From Flavobacterium cheniae (GTDB lineage: Bacteria; Bacteroidota; Bacteroidia; Flavobacteriales; Flavobacteriaceae): a stretch of DNA of 64,000 bases. A program made the position numbers and the translations under genes. This document shows positions 51,586 through 60,443 of the stretch, piece by piece. The notes under the pieces were generated by a model. The model worked only from the letters and a program-made list of their open reading frames with translations. It searched no databases and was not told the DNA's origin. Each line of letters opens with the position of its first letter. The first letter of the stretch is position 1. Where the stretch lies: positions 451,857-515,856 of the forward strand of contig NZ_SNZC01000001.1 in the NCBI RefSeq assembly GCF_004363695.1. Reading direction: 5' to 3'.

Positions 51586-54500
51586 TTATTTTCTATCAAT
51601 TTGACTCAGTACTGTTGGGTCTTGAATTTCATTGTCTTTTGCTAACATTAAAACTTTAGACATTACTTCTGCTGATTTAGGATCATCATCTGCAAATGGC
51701 AAAAATAATCTACCTCTATGCTGAGATTGGACTGGTAAAATTGATAAATACTTACCTGGAATTTGATGCACAATAGCACTACCTAAGTGAACGCTATATT
51801 TAGCAATTGTACCTTCTATTAATGCATGATTTTCAATAATTTCAACATTTTTCACTTTGAATAATCGTAAAGTTTCTCGTAATAAGACACTTCGCATTTC
51901 AATTGATGAATGACTTGCTTCTGGGTCTACTCCACCAACATGAGCCACACTAACAACCAAATCAATATCACGCATTACTTCAGAAAACAGCCTTGGGTTA
52001 ACAGCTTCAAAAGGAATGTTTTTATAATCTTTTAAAGAGTGAAACTCAATTGTTTCGAGAGTTGGGCTTTCAACATCTGCCGGTGAAAACCAATCAGCCA
52101 TAGCATATAATTTGACCTGATATCCTTCTTTATGAAATACTTTTTGAAGCCCTTCTTCATAATCAACTTTCCAACCTCTAGTTTTTAATAATGCTAAAGT
52201 TTGCTTTGGATGTACTTGATGACCAGCATATCGACGAGAAATTGATTTCTCCTTCAATTCGTCTGGTGTTGGAACATATAGTTCTCTAAAAATTTGTTTG
52301 AAAGGTTGTTTTAATTTGTTATCAAAACAATAGCTTTGAAAATCAGTCCATACATTATTCTTATGTAAATCATAACAATGAGCTATTCGGAAAGTTGTAT
52401 CATCATTAGCTTCAAATACTTCTCCTTTAGCCGAAGTCAATTTTCCATCTATAAAAAATCCGATTTTATCCTCATTTGAAATAAAAACCAGTTTTTCTAG
52501 ATGTTTTGCAATTACTGGATGCTCTAATAAATTAATAATTTCAGAGTATGAAAATACATCACCACGTATCATTGCTTCTTCTAAACCTTTTTTAGAACGA
52601 GTCCACTGTTCGCGTAATACTTTTCTGTGTTTATTCAATTCTAAAACATCAGGATTCTTCTTAAATTTTGCCGGAATAGCTTTTAATTCTTTACCATCTT
52701 TCAAAGCCACTACATCAGCTTTTCCTTCTTTATCTATGGTAAGACCGATAGTTGTATCTTCAATGGTGAATTGTGTATCTTTTGACAAAATACTCTGAAC
52801 TTGCTTGGTCTCCATAGCCCAAGTTAATCTTACGGGATCAGGATAGCCAGCATTTCTTGCTAAATTTTCCAAAGCAACTACAACAGCTAAAGCTTCACTT
52901 GTTTGCTTCATAGAACCAAACTCTTTACTTTCTTTCTTGAACTGTTGTAAATATTCATATCTATTTAAAACATCTTTTTCAGGATTTGTTTTACTTAACG
53001 GAACTAAACCATATACTCGCAAATAATCCTGATCTCTTTTTTCTTTTACTTTAGCAGTAACTTCTCTAATTTTTAAATCACCAGTTAAAGCATCCGCATA
53101 TAATCTTGCTCTTCTATGTCCATTTCCTTCCGAAACATATTTTGCTGCGTCATATAAAAGTTCCCATTTAACTTTACCAAGCTTTTTATAGGCTGACATA
53201 AACCAATCTTTATCAACCGCTCCATCTTTAAAATCTTGAATATCAACAGCTGAGTATTTTGCGATTTCACTCTCTAATTCAGAATTTACTTCACTATAAC
53301 TTGGAGTCTTAGTATGTGCGTGCAGCCACCAAATTCCTTCATCTAATCCTTTCCAATCTAAATACTGACTAATAAATTTCTGCCATTGTGGAGCATAGAT
53401 TGCAGCTTGTATTAAACGCTCTTCTGTAAATTTTTTATCTTTTATTGCAACTTCAAAATCTGCATAAGTTTCTGTATCTTTAGGAAAACAGGATTTAATC
53501 AAAGAACTAAACAATCTGTATTTTGATAAATCTTCGTTACTCCAATAATAGATATATCCTTTATGTAAATTATTTTTACCTAATCCTTGCAACAAATCAA
53601 CAAAACGGTTAATACCATAAATTCTTTGAAAACTTGTTACAAATTGAGTCACAGCAGTACTGGAATCACCTCGTTTTAATTCAATATCTAAACATACATC
53701 ACGAACATGATCTATCATGGGCTGTAAAAACTCATATTTTTTTAACAAATCTTCTGTATTACAATTCGTATAATGAACACGTCTATTTTTCTTGTCAGTT
53801 ATTAATCTTAGATTTTCTGTGTTTACAATAGCCTCATAAATTTCACTTTGTGTGATTAAATTTTGCTCATAGGCTTCGCAATATAAATGCAAAGGTGGCA
53901 TACTATATTTCTCATTCTCTTTTAACCCCGAAAATTGTCTCCAACGATACAACTGCCACATTTTTGCTTTCTCGGCTGTAGTAAGTGCATCATAATCATT
54001 GATAGCTTTTAAGTACACATCAAAATCGCCTTCTGATTGCCAACCATTTCCTTCACGATTATAATAGTAATCTCCTTTTTTAGGAACAAATTTATAGTTT
54101 AGTATCGATTTAGGTAAATTCGAATACAAATAGGAACAAGCATCAATAATAAAAGCGTTTTCTTCTTCAAATGGAAATTTAAAACGTAAACACTCTAATA
54201 TATTGACGATAGGATTGTTCCAATAATAACCATCTTTGTTAGGGTTTACAATAAAATCTTTATAGTAGAACACAAAAGGCTTAAGAACAGCTCTAAATTC
54301 CTTTTTATCACATTCAGTAGTAAAAGTTAAAAGAAATAAATCGCTACCTGTTAATCCAGAAGTTTCCATCCATTCCTGCCATACATCGTGTAGAGGATAA
54401 TTTTTAAATCGCTGTTCTGCCGTCATAGCATCAGTTTTACGATTAAATGGAGAAAAGTCGTTACCTAAAAGAACAGTTTCTTTGCTTCCATTCCAATTTT

Positions 54501-56649
54501 CAGTAACATACTCATAATTTACATTTGATTTATATAACTGAGTTAATCGTTCAATCTCCTTTTTAATTTTAGAAAGTGGTTGAGAAAAGCCATAAGATTC
54601 GTTTTTAGTGAGTTGTAAATAAATGGAATTGGCTTCAAGTTTAGGTAATGAATAGGGAGAAATACAAGTAGGATCATAAAAACCATAACCGTTTGCTTCA
54701 GACAGTTGTTCTTTAGCACTCGAAGGCGAAATTTGATCTAAAAACTTACTTTCTTTCTCAGATAATTTTGGACGTTCTGCATATAAGGTAACCCATGATT
54801 TAATTTTTGAAGTTAACTTATTATTTTTTTGAAACTGTAATATGATATCTAAAGCTGATAAACGTTGTTCTAAATCTCCATTTTCAATTAAACTATAAAT
54901 AAAATCTTCTATTACAGATTCTTTTTGTTGCAATAAAATTGAAATGAGATGCTTCTTTAGAGTAGAATTCTTCCTTTTAAATAATTGTTGAAAAAAATCT
55001 AATTCGACAGAACTTAAAGCTACTTTTTTCAAAGTACAAAGTGCAGAAGCTACAATGGCTTCTCCTCTATCTTTTAAAATGCGAAGTGCAAAATCTCGTT
55101 GTTCTGTTGTTGGTAATTTTTGTGCTTTATTTTCACTTATATAGTAGTAGGAATAACAATAAAAATCACCTAAAACTTCTCTTGTTAGTTTTTCTCTAAT
55201 AGGTAAAGATAAGTTTTCAAAATCTTTCAAAATAAGATTGAAGTGTGTTTTATTAGATCCCATTAAATGGATAGCACAAGAATTCAAAACATCTTTTTGA
55301 AACTTAACTGTTAACCAAGAAAATACTTTTCCTTCAAAAGTTTTTTCTTTTTCATTTATTTTTTGGGTTAATTCGTATACTTTATTGAAAAAGTTGGGAT
55401 AATCTAAGTTATCAATAAAAAATTTAGATTTTGAATTAGCATCTAATAAGGCTTCCATTCTATGTTGAGCAAATGCTAAAACTTGAAGATTATCAGCTTC
55501 TAAAGCTTTATAATACAATGGCATTTCGATATAAGGATCATTTGTTTCACCAGCAAACTTTAGCGCCAAACATTTCTTTTCTATAGAACCGTTTTCCATT
55601 AAATCTTTTAAATACGGAACTGTTTTTTCAATATCTAAAACACCTTGTGCCCAAAGTGCCATATAAACTTCAGTATTATTTTTACTCTGTATAGCAATGG
55701 CTATTGTTTCTGGATTTGTTAAATAACCATTAGCCAATTGGATAATATTACGTACTGTGGTTTCTTTCTCTGATTCCCAACCTAAACCTGTCCAAGTATC
55801 AATTGCACGAACAACAGATGAAAATCGAGTAAGTTTATTAGTAACCAAAACATCAATCATATGAGTTAAAGCACCAATACTAGTTTCATCTAAAGATTCT
55901 AAAATGGTTTGGCGTAATCCTTCTTGACGTTGAGCAGCAAGAAGTAACTTTTCTACTAATTCCCAACATTCTTTTTTGTCACTGTTCAACAAGGCTTTGA
56001 TAATTCCTCTTGATACCTTACCAACTGCGTCTTTATTAAAAATAATGTCCTCCATTAATTGGTAAACTTGGGAATTACCAGCATCCAAAGCAGCAGACCA
56101 TATTTTAAATTGGTTGGTATTATTGGTTACATCATTATCATAACGTACTTGTTCTAAAAGCGTTAAATTGTAATAAGTAGATTCTGCATAATTATAAATA
56201 TGTGGCGCTTCAATTAATGAACGAAGTAAATTTACCTGACTTACTAAAAGCTCACGATGATTATTTGGCGCTCTAAAGGATCTCCTATCATAACCTGTTT
56301 GGTACATTTGATAAGGTAATTTACTCCAAGCGAGTTTAACATATGGAGCTTGCTCAGCACCATAAAAATAAACCAAAAGCTCATAATAGTTTTTATTGTC
56401 CCAAACATTTTGACTTAAATGTTTACTAAAAAAATTCAGCTTTTCAGAACCCAAGTAAACATAAGTTCCTGAATAACTATGATCTAATTTTAATAGCGCC
56501 AAACCTAATTCTGCTACCTCTTTTTTGAGCTTAGATTTAGAAAATAACTTCGTTAGTATATTTCCTTCAACAATTTCTTTTAATTCCTTCTTAAATTCCT
56601 TTACAGGATTTTTAATTTTTTTTGCGGCTAAAATGTTTTCCAATGACAT
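51586..56649 (-). CDS. Very large DUF4132 domain protein (1687 aa)
   Basis: The last ~300 residues match DUF4132 (WKVDYEEGLQKVFHKEGY, YSVHLGSAIVHQIPGKYL, GRLFLPFADDDPKSAEVMSKVLMLA). The long N-terminal part (~1-900) is helical with HEAT-like repeats (RVALSSVELDFFQQLF-type units). It resembles the domain usually placed before DUF4132 (DUF5724, from memory). There is no signal peptide and no catalytic motif I recognise. DUF4132 is linked by others to MolR/YehI-like proteins of unknown function. It is 27 bp after the 146-aa gene and flanked by direct repeats. Confidence 0.82.
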   Translation of the reverse strand: MSLENILAAKKIKNPVKEFKKELKEIVEGNILTKLFSKSKLKKEVAELGLALLKLDHSYSGTYVYLGSEKLNFFSKHLSQNVWDNKNYYELLVYFYGAEQAPYVKLAWSKLPYQMYQTGYDRRSFRAPNNHRELLVSQVNLLRSLIEAPHIYNYAESTYYNLTLLEQVRYDNDVTNNTNQFKIWSAALDAGNSQVYQLMEDIIFNKDAVGKVSRGIIKALLNSDKKECWELVEKLLLAAQRQEGLRQTILESLDETSIGALTHMIDVLVTNKLTRFSSVVRAIDTWTGLGWESEKETTVRNIIQLANGYLTNPETIAIAIQSKNNTEVYMALWAQGVLDIEKTVPYLKDLMENGSIEKKCLALKFAGETNDPYIEMPLYYKALEADNLQVLAFAQHRMEALLDANSKSKFFIDNLDYPNFFNKVYELTQKINEKEKTFEGKVFSWLTVKFQKDVLNSCAIHLMGSNKTHFNLILKDFENLSLPIREKLTREVLGDFYCYSYYYISENKAQKLPTTEQRDFALRILKDRGEAIVASALCTLKKVALSSVELDFFQQLFKRKNSTLKKHLISILLQQKESVIEDFIYSLIENGDLEQRLSALDIILQFQKNNKLTSKIKSWVTLYAERPKLSEKESKFLDQISPSSAKEQLSEANGYGFYDPTCISPYSLPKLEANSIYLQLTKNESYGFSQPLSKIKKEIERLTQLYKSNVNYEYVTENWNGSKETVLLGNDFSPFNRKTDAMTAEQRFKNYPLHDVWQEWMETSGLTGSDLFLLTFTTECDKKEFRAVLKPFVFYYKDFIVNPNKDGYYWNNPIVNILECLRFKFPFEEENAFIIDACSYLYSNLPKSILNYKFVPKKGDYYYNREGNGWQSEGDFDVYLKAINDYDALTTAEKAKMWQLYRWRQFSGLKENEKYSMPPLHLYCEAYEQNLITQSEIYEAIVNTENLRLITDKKNRRVHYTNCNTEDLLKKYEFLQPMIDHVRDVCLDIELKRGDSSTAVTQFVTSFQRIYGINRFVDLLQGLGKNNLHKGYIYYWSNEDLSKYRLFSSLIKSCFPKDTETYADFEVAIKDKKFTEERLIQAAIYAPQWQKFISQYLDWKGLDEGIWWLHAHTKTPSYSEVNSELESEIAKYSAVDIQDFKDGAVDKDWFMSAYKKLGKVKWELLYDAAKYVSEGNGHRRARLYADALTGDLKIREVTAKVKEKRDQDYLRVYGLVPLSKTNPEKDVLNRYEYLQQFKKESKEFGSMKQTSEALAVVVALENLARNAGYPDPVRLTWAMETKQVQSILSKDTQFTIEDTTIGLTIDKEGKADVVALKDGKELKAIPAKFKKNPDVLELNKHRKVLREQWTRSKKGLEEAMIRGDVFSYSEIINLLEHPVIAKHLEKLVFISNEDKIGFFIDGKLTSAKGEVFEANDDTTFRIAHCYDLHKNNVWTDFQSYCFDNKLKQPFKQIFRELYVPTPDELKEKSISRRYAGHQVHPKQTLALLKTRGWKVDYEEGLQKVFHKEGYQVKLYAMADWFSPADVESPTLETIEFHSLKDYKNIPFEAVNPRLFSEVMRDIDLVVSVAHVGGVDPEASHSSIEMRSVLLRETLRLFKVKNVEIIENHALIEGTIAKYSVHLGSAIVHQIPGKYLSILPVQSQHRGRLFLPFADDDPKSAEVMSKVLMLAKDNEIQDPTVLSQIDRK

Positions 56650-56676
56650 AATATTTTGAGCTTTGTTCCATTCGAT

Positions 56677-57117
56677 TTACCAATAACTTCCTACTAAAAA
56701 AGTTAATCGAATAAAAGTTAGTGTTTTGTTTTCTTCTAAATCTATTGTTTGTTTTAATGTTTCCAAAGCATCATCACCATAAAAAACGGCAAACATTCCA
56801 TCTTCAAATGCTTGAATGGCTGTTTCTTGTGCCTTTTTTAAATCAGGAAGGTTATGATTGTAAATAGCACCAAAACTCATTTTTCCCGAATCTAAAAGAA
56901 TAGGTAAATAATGATCGTTTGGTAAATGGGTTTTATCTTCATCATCAACTTCAAAAGACGATTTTGAAAATTGATCTACTTGTTGCGCAACAACTAATTC
57001 TAATAATTGCGTCACTGTGACTACTGTGGATGTAGTAGCTAAAACTATAACATTATCCTGAAGTATCGGATGTTTTTTTCCTAATTGTTTGACTGAAATA
57101 GTGAGGTTCATATTCAA
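56677..57117 (-). CDS. DUF4132-associated small protein (146 aa)
   Basis: The start is at 57117, or 57111 with a second Met two codons in. The N-terminal ~50 residues (NLTISVKQLGKKHPIL, then VTVTQLLELVVAQQVDQF) suggest two strands and a helix, possibly a beta-grasp-like fold. The centre holds LPILLDSGKMSFGAIYN and the end FIRLTFLVGSYW. It lies 27 bp upstream of the DUF4132 gene, so the two very likely act together. No family recognised with certainty. Confidence 0.6.
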   Translation of the reverse strand: MNMNLTISVKQLGKKHPILQDNVIVLATTSTVVTVTQLLELVVAQQVDQFSKSSFEVDDEDKTHLPNDHYLPILLDSGKMSFGAIYNHNLPDLKKAQETAIQAFEDGMFAVFYGDDALETLKQTIDLEENKTLTFIRLTFLVGSYW

Positions 57118-57214
57118 TACACTAAGTTTTTATTGGTTCAACAAGATATGGTTTTTTTAGTAACTGTTTATAGAGTTATATTAAAAAAATATTATTTTTT
57201 TCTAAATAATTCCT

Positions 57215-57520
57215 CTCTCATTTGATTACGCATTCACTCTTATTTTTTACTATCTCGTTTAATCATGAAACATTTTTTTACTTTTTTTCTATTTCTGTCA
57301 TGCTGAACTCGATTCAGCATCTAAAACCCTATTTTCAATCATTCATAAAACAAAAAAACGCCCTTTTTGCAAAGGACGTTTCGTATATTTTGGTGAAATT
57401 TTACTAAAAACAATAACTATTCTTCATAAAAACACATACAACGTCCGTTATGCTCCATAGGAAAATCTATCGCAGAGCGATATAAATTGTTGTTTTTGTG
57501 TTTTCATTTCTAGGGCAAAT
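57215..57520 (-). repeat. ~310-bp direct repeat flanking the DUF4132 module, copy 2
   Basis: This 306-bp segment matches copy 1 (51235-51553) over its full length with small indels. It contains TATATTTG at 57523-57516, an ATG at 57507, and the dispersed palindrome at 57302-57318. The ATG frame ends after 19 codons, while the copy-1 C-terminal frame (ending at TAG 57419-57417) is preserved but shifted by one. Confidence 0.85.
57352..57380 (-). terminator. Terminator of the small unit in repeat copy 2
   Basis: AACGCCCTTT (57357-57366) pairs with AAAGGACGTT (57371-57380), identical to copy 1, with the T run following on the minus strand. Confidence 0.82.
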
Positions 57521-57523
57521 ATA

Positions 57524-58108
57524 TTAGAACTGGCGGACTTTTATATAAAAAAGCGCTACTTTTTCAATATCATCATATAACTTGAATACAACATAATACC
57601 AATTCAGTTCTGGAACATCAACTGTGAAGATATCTCCTTTTTTATGTTTTTTTACTGCTTGTCTAAATGTTGATTCAACATCCAATTCATCTCTCCAACC
57701 AAAATTCCCTCATGGTTTTACATTATGATCCATAGTAAATTGAGCAACTAAATCATCTGAAGAACTTCCTTTTTGATGCATACTCAAAATTTCTTTACGT
57801 TTAGAATCTATTGCCTTTTTTGAAAGTTTTGTACCATCAAAAAAAATGTAATTTACTTTTATAGCTACAATAGCTTTTGATTCTAAAAACTTAATATTTT
57901 CATTTTTTGCTCTTTGTTGCAATTGGCTTTGGTAATACGTTAAACTATCTTTTGTAGTAGCAATGTAATCAACAAACGCAAAAACAGTTGAATCTCTTTT
58001 AATGAATTCTTCTGCATCGGCAACTGAATTTAAATTACTTAAATCAACATTCTGAGCATTTGATATTGAAAATGCAATTAGTAAAACTATCTTATAAAGT
58101 TGTTTCAT
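57524..58108 (-). pseudogene. Periplasmic parvulin-type peptidylprolyl isomerase, interrupted by an in-frame TGA
   Basis: The frame starts at 58108 with a signal peptide (MKQLYKIVLLIAFSISNAQ) and runs 132 codons to TGA at 57712-57710. It then continues in frame for 61 codons to TAA 57526-57524. Around the stop the sequence reads MDHNVKP-stop-GNFGWRDE, which is the parvulin GG-N-FGW motif with one Gly codon (GGA) changed to TGA. The downstream part (VPELNWYYVVFKLYDD) is typical of the parvulin end. It is therefore a recent nonsense pseudogene, a readthrough gene or a sequencing error. Confidence 0.75.
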
Positions 58109-58198
58109 TTTATTTTTAAGATTAATCCAAATATACCAAAAACCCAACTACAAACCGTAAGTAAATACAACGATTTATAATTGAGTTTTCAACATTTT

Positions 58199-59620
58199 TT
58201 AATCCTCTCTTCTCCCATCATCCGCCATTCGTACCATTTTTGGCATAAACTTCGCAACCACATCTACCAAATCTTCTTGGGCAGCCATAACTTGATGAAT
58301 ATCTTTGTAAGCCATTGGCGCTTCGTCTTTTCCTGCTCCAAGAAGCGTTACACCATGATCTTTCAAAATGGCTTGCATTTCGTTTTTAGTAATGGTTTTA
58401 ATGGCTTGGGTTCTACTCATTTGTCTTCCAGCACCATGCGAAGCAGAGTTGATAGCGTTTTCTTCGCCTTTTCCACGCACTAAAAATCCAGGTGCCGTCA
58501 TACTTCCTGGGATAATTCCCATTACACCTTTTGCGGCAGGAGTAGCTCCTTTTCTATGCACAATTACTTCTTCTCCATTGTAGGTTTCTTTCCAAGCAAA
58601 ATTATGATGGTTCTCTACTTTGGCTAAAACAGTTGCTCCCAACGCTTTTTCCATTTTTGTATGAATAATTTCATGACAAGCCGAAGCGTAATCTCCTGCC
58701 AAATTCATCGCAATCCAATATTCTTGTCCTAAATCAGAACCTAAATCCAAATAGGCTAGGTTTCTGGCTACTTCTGGAAGTTTACAAGTTTCTTTTGCAA
58801 TTTTAGTATAATGTCCAGCAATGGTAGCTCCAAATCCTCTCGAACCTGAATGCGTCAACAAAGCCACATATTTTCCTTTCGGAATATTTAATGCAGCATC
58901 ATCGGTTGCAAATTCTATAATACCAAATTCCACAAAGTGATTTCCACCACCAGAAGAACCCAATTGCGACCAAGCCTTATCTTTTAAGTTTTTAATAAAA
59001 GTGTGTTCCGCAAACTCATTTCTATCCAAAACTTCATGATTCGATTTGTATTGTCCCTGAAAACCGTGTCCCGCTCCAAATTTAGAATGGGCAACCAATT
59101 CTCTTTTGAATTTTGCTTCATTTTCATAATAAAATAACTCCGGAATATCATAAATTGACAATGCCATTCTACAACCAATATCCACTCCCACACCAAAAGG
59201 AATCACCGCATTATTAGTCGCTAAAACGCCACCAATTGGCAATCCATAACCTTGATGCGCATCAGGCATTAAAGCGCCCGCAACAGTAATAGGTAACTGC
59301 ATAGCAACTTGCATTTGTTTAATAGCACCTTCTTCAATTTTATCGGCACCATACAAAGCAAAATCAGCTGGATTTGGATTTAAAGCGATGAAATCTTCTG
59401 GTTTTTCATTGTCTTTTTCAATAATGGCTTGTGCTAATTTTCCAAAGATTTTATGTTCTAAAAATGCTTCAGGATTTTCTAATACCAAGGCATAATTAGA
59501 TAACATTTCCTCTTTAGTAAATCCTGTTCTTTTGGCATTAGCTTTCAAAGCTACACCTATTAAAGATCCCTCTGGATATCCTAAGGCTAATAAATCGGTT
59601 CCGTTAATTTTAGTTTCCAT
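58199..59620 (-). CDS. rtcB: RtcB-type RNA ligase
   Basis: The 473-aa protein is a GTP- and metal-dependent ligase that joins 2',3'-cyclic phosphate (or 3'-phosphate) and 5'-OH RNA ends. Metal and catalytic residues are visible: Asp120/His122 (MPDAHQGYG), Asp147/Cys150 (GVDIGCRM), His228 (GGGNHFVE), His257 (THSGSRG), His338/339 (NHHNFAW) and the guanylylated His395 (SHGAGRQMSR). It repairs broken tRNA in bacteria. It stands at the head of a minus-strand locus with the tRNA-like array and slipin, divergent from HD and WYL genes. Confidence 0.95.
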   Translation of the reverse strand: METKINGTDLLALGYPEGSLIGVALKANAKRTGFTKEEMLSNYALVLENPEAFLEHKIFGKLAQAIIEKDNEKPEDFIALNPNPADFALYGADKIEEGAIKQMQVAMQLPITVAGALMPDAHQGYGLPIGGVLATNNAVIPFGVGVDIGCRMALSIYDIPELFYYENEAKFKRELVAHSKFGAGHGFQGQYKSNHEVLDRNEFAEHTFIKNLKDKAWSQLGSSGGGNHFVEFGIIEFATDDAALNIPKGKYVALLTHSGSRGFGATIAGHYTKIAKETCKLPEVARNLAYLDLGSDLGQEYWIAMNLAGDYASACHEIIHTKMEKALGATVLAKVENHHNFAWKETYNGEEVIVHRKGATPAAKGVMGIIPGSMTAPGFLVRGKGEENAINSASHGAGRQMSRTQAIKTITKNEMQAILKDHGVTLLGAGKDEAPMAYKDIHQVMAAQEDLVDVVAKFMPKMVRMADDGRRED

Positions 59621-59664
59621 GACGTTAAATTTATATTTTTTATTTGAATTTTATTGCTTTCGAG

Positions 59665-59754
59665 AGCCTGATGCATGTCCAACGATACATCAGGCTAACT
59701 ACCCTTTGTTTGATGAAGCAAAGGTTTTACAGTTCTACGCAATTATTTTGCGCA
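59665..59754 (-). promoter_or_regulatory. Structured leader region upstream of rtcB
   Basis: Three hairpins lie in the 171-bp divergent gap on the rtcB side. One is a 12-bp stem with one G-U pair (59665-59696), the second CCTTTG / CAAAGG (59702-59725), and the third TGCGCAA / TTGCGTA (59736-59754). The third repeats the element at 50351-50369 in the array. It could be an operator region or a structured 5' RNA of rtcB. Confidence 0.55.
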
Positions 59755-59777
59755 CTAAAAAAAGAATTGTATTTTTG
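59746..59777 (+). promoter_or_regulatory. Promoter of the HD-domain/WYL operon
   Basis: TTTTG (59746-59750) is followed after 19 bp by TATTTTTG (59770-59777), 14 bp before the HD gene start. The -33 box lies inside the inverted repeat 59736-59754, so a protein bound there would control this promoter. Confidence 0.6.
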
Positions 59778-59791
59778 AATAAATTCTGATT

Positions 59792-60403
59792 ATGAATCTA
59801 AAAGAAATATATACAAACCTATTGCTTAAAATAGGCTTTACTCCCAATGAAATCAATACTTTATGGTTGGATTTAGAGAAAGCGTATTCCAAAAAATCAC
59901 GATACTATCACAATCTGACTCATTTGGAAGAAATGGTGTTTTGGTTCTCGAAATACAAAGAGCAACTACAACAGCCAAGCGAAGTACTTTTCAGTGTATT
60001 TTATCACGATTATGTGTACAAAGTCACGAGAAAAGACAACGAGTTAAAAAGCGCTGAACACGCAATTGCACTATTAAAATCAAATCATAAACTCAACAAA
60101 AAGCAGGTTTTTGACCATATTCTAGCTACACAATTGCACCAACACAACGAAAACGAAGATAGCAACTGGTTAATCGATTTTGATTTAAAAATCCTTTCTA
60201 AAGATTGGGAAGATTATAAAATCTATTGCCAGCAAATCAGAAAAGAATACAAAATCTATCCCGATTTTCTCTACAATCCCGGCAGAAAAAAGGCTTTAGA
60301 ACATTTCCTAGAAAACAAAAACATATATCAAACCCAAGAATTCAGAACACTTTTTGAAGCTAAAGCAAGAGAAAATATCCAAAAAGAAATAGCTACTCTG
60401 TAG
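59792..60403 (+). CDS. HD-superfamily metal-dependent phosphohydrolase
   Basis: The 203-aa protein has the HD-type metal motifs HNLTHLEEMV, VLFSVFYHDYVY and AEHAIALL near residues 40, 70 and 90, and a helical C terminus. It matches the predicted HD phosphohydrolases of about 200 residues. It may remove a phosphate from a nucleotide or RNA end. It is 40 bp upstream of the WYL gene and divergent from rtcB, which suggests a role in the same response. Confidence 0.82.
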   Translation: MNLKEIYTNLLLKIGFTPNEINTLWLDLEKAYSKKSRYYHNLTHLEEMVFWFSKYKEQLQQPSEVLFSVFYHDYVYKVTRKDNELKSAEHAIALLKSNHKLNKKQVFDHILATQLHQHNENEDSNWLIDFDLKILSKDWEDYKIYCQQIRKEYKIYPDFLYNPGRKKALEHFLENKNIYQTQEFRTLFEAKARENIQKEIATL

Positions 60404-60443
60404 AACTGAACACTAAAAACTGAACACTGAACACTTCAAAAAA

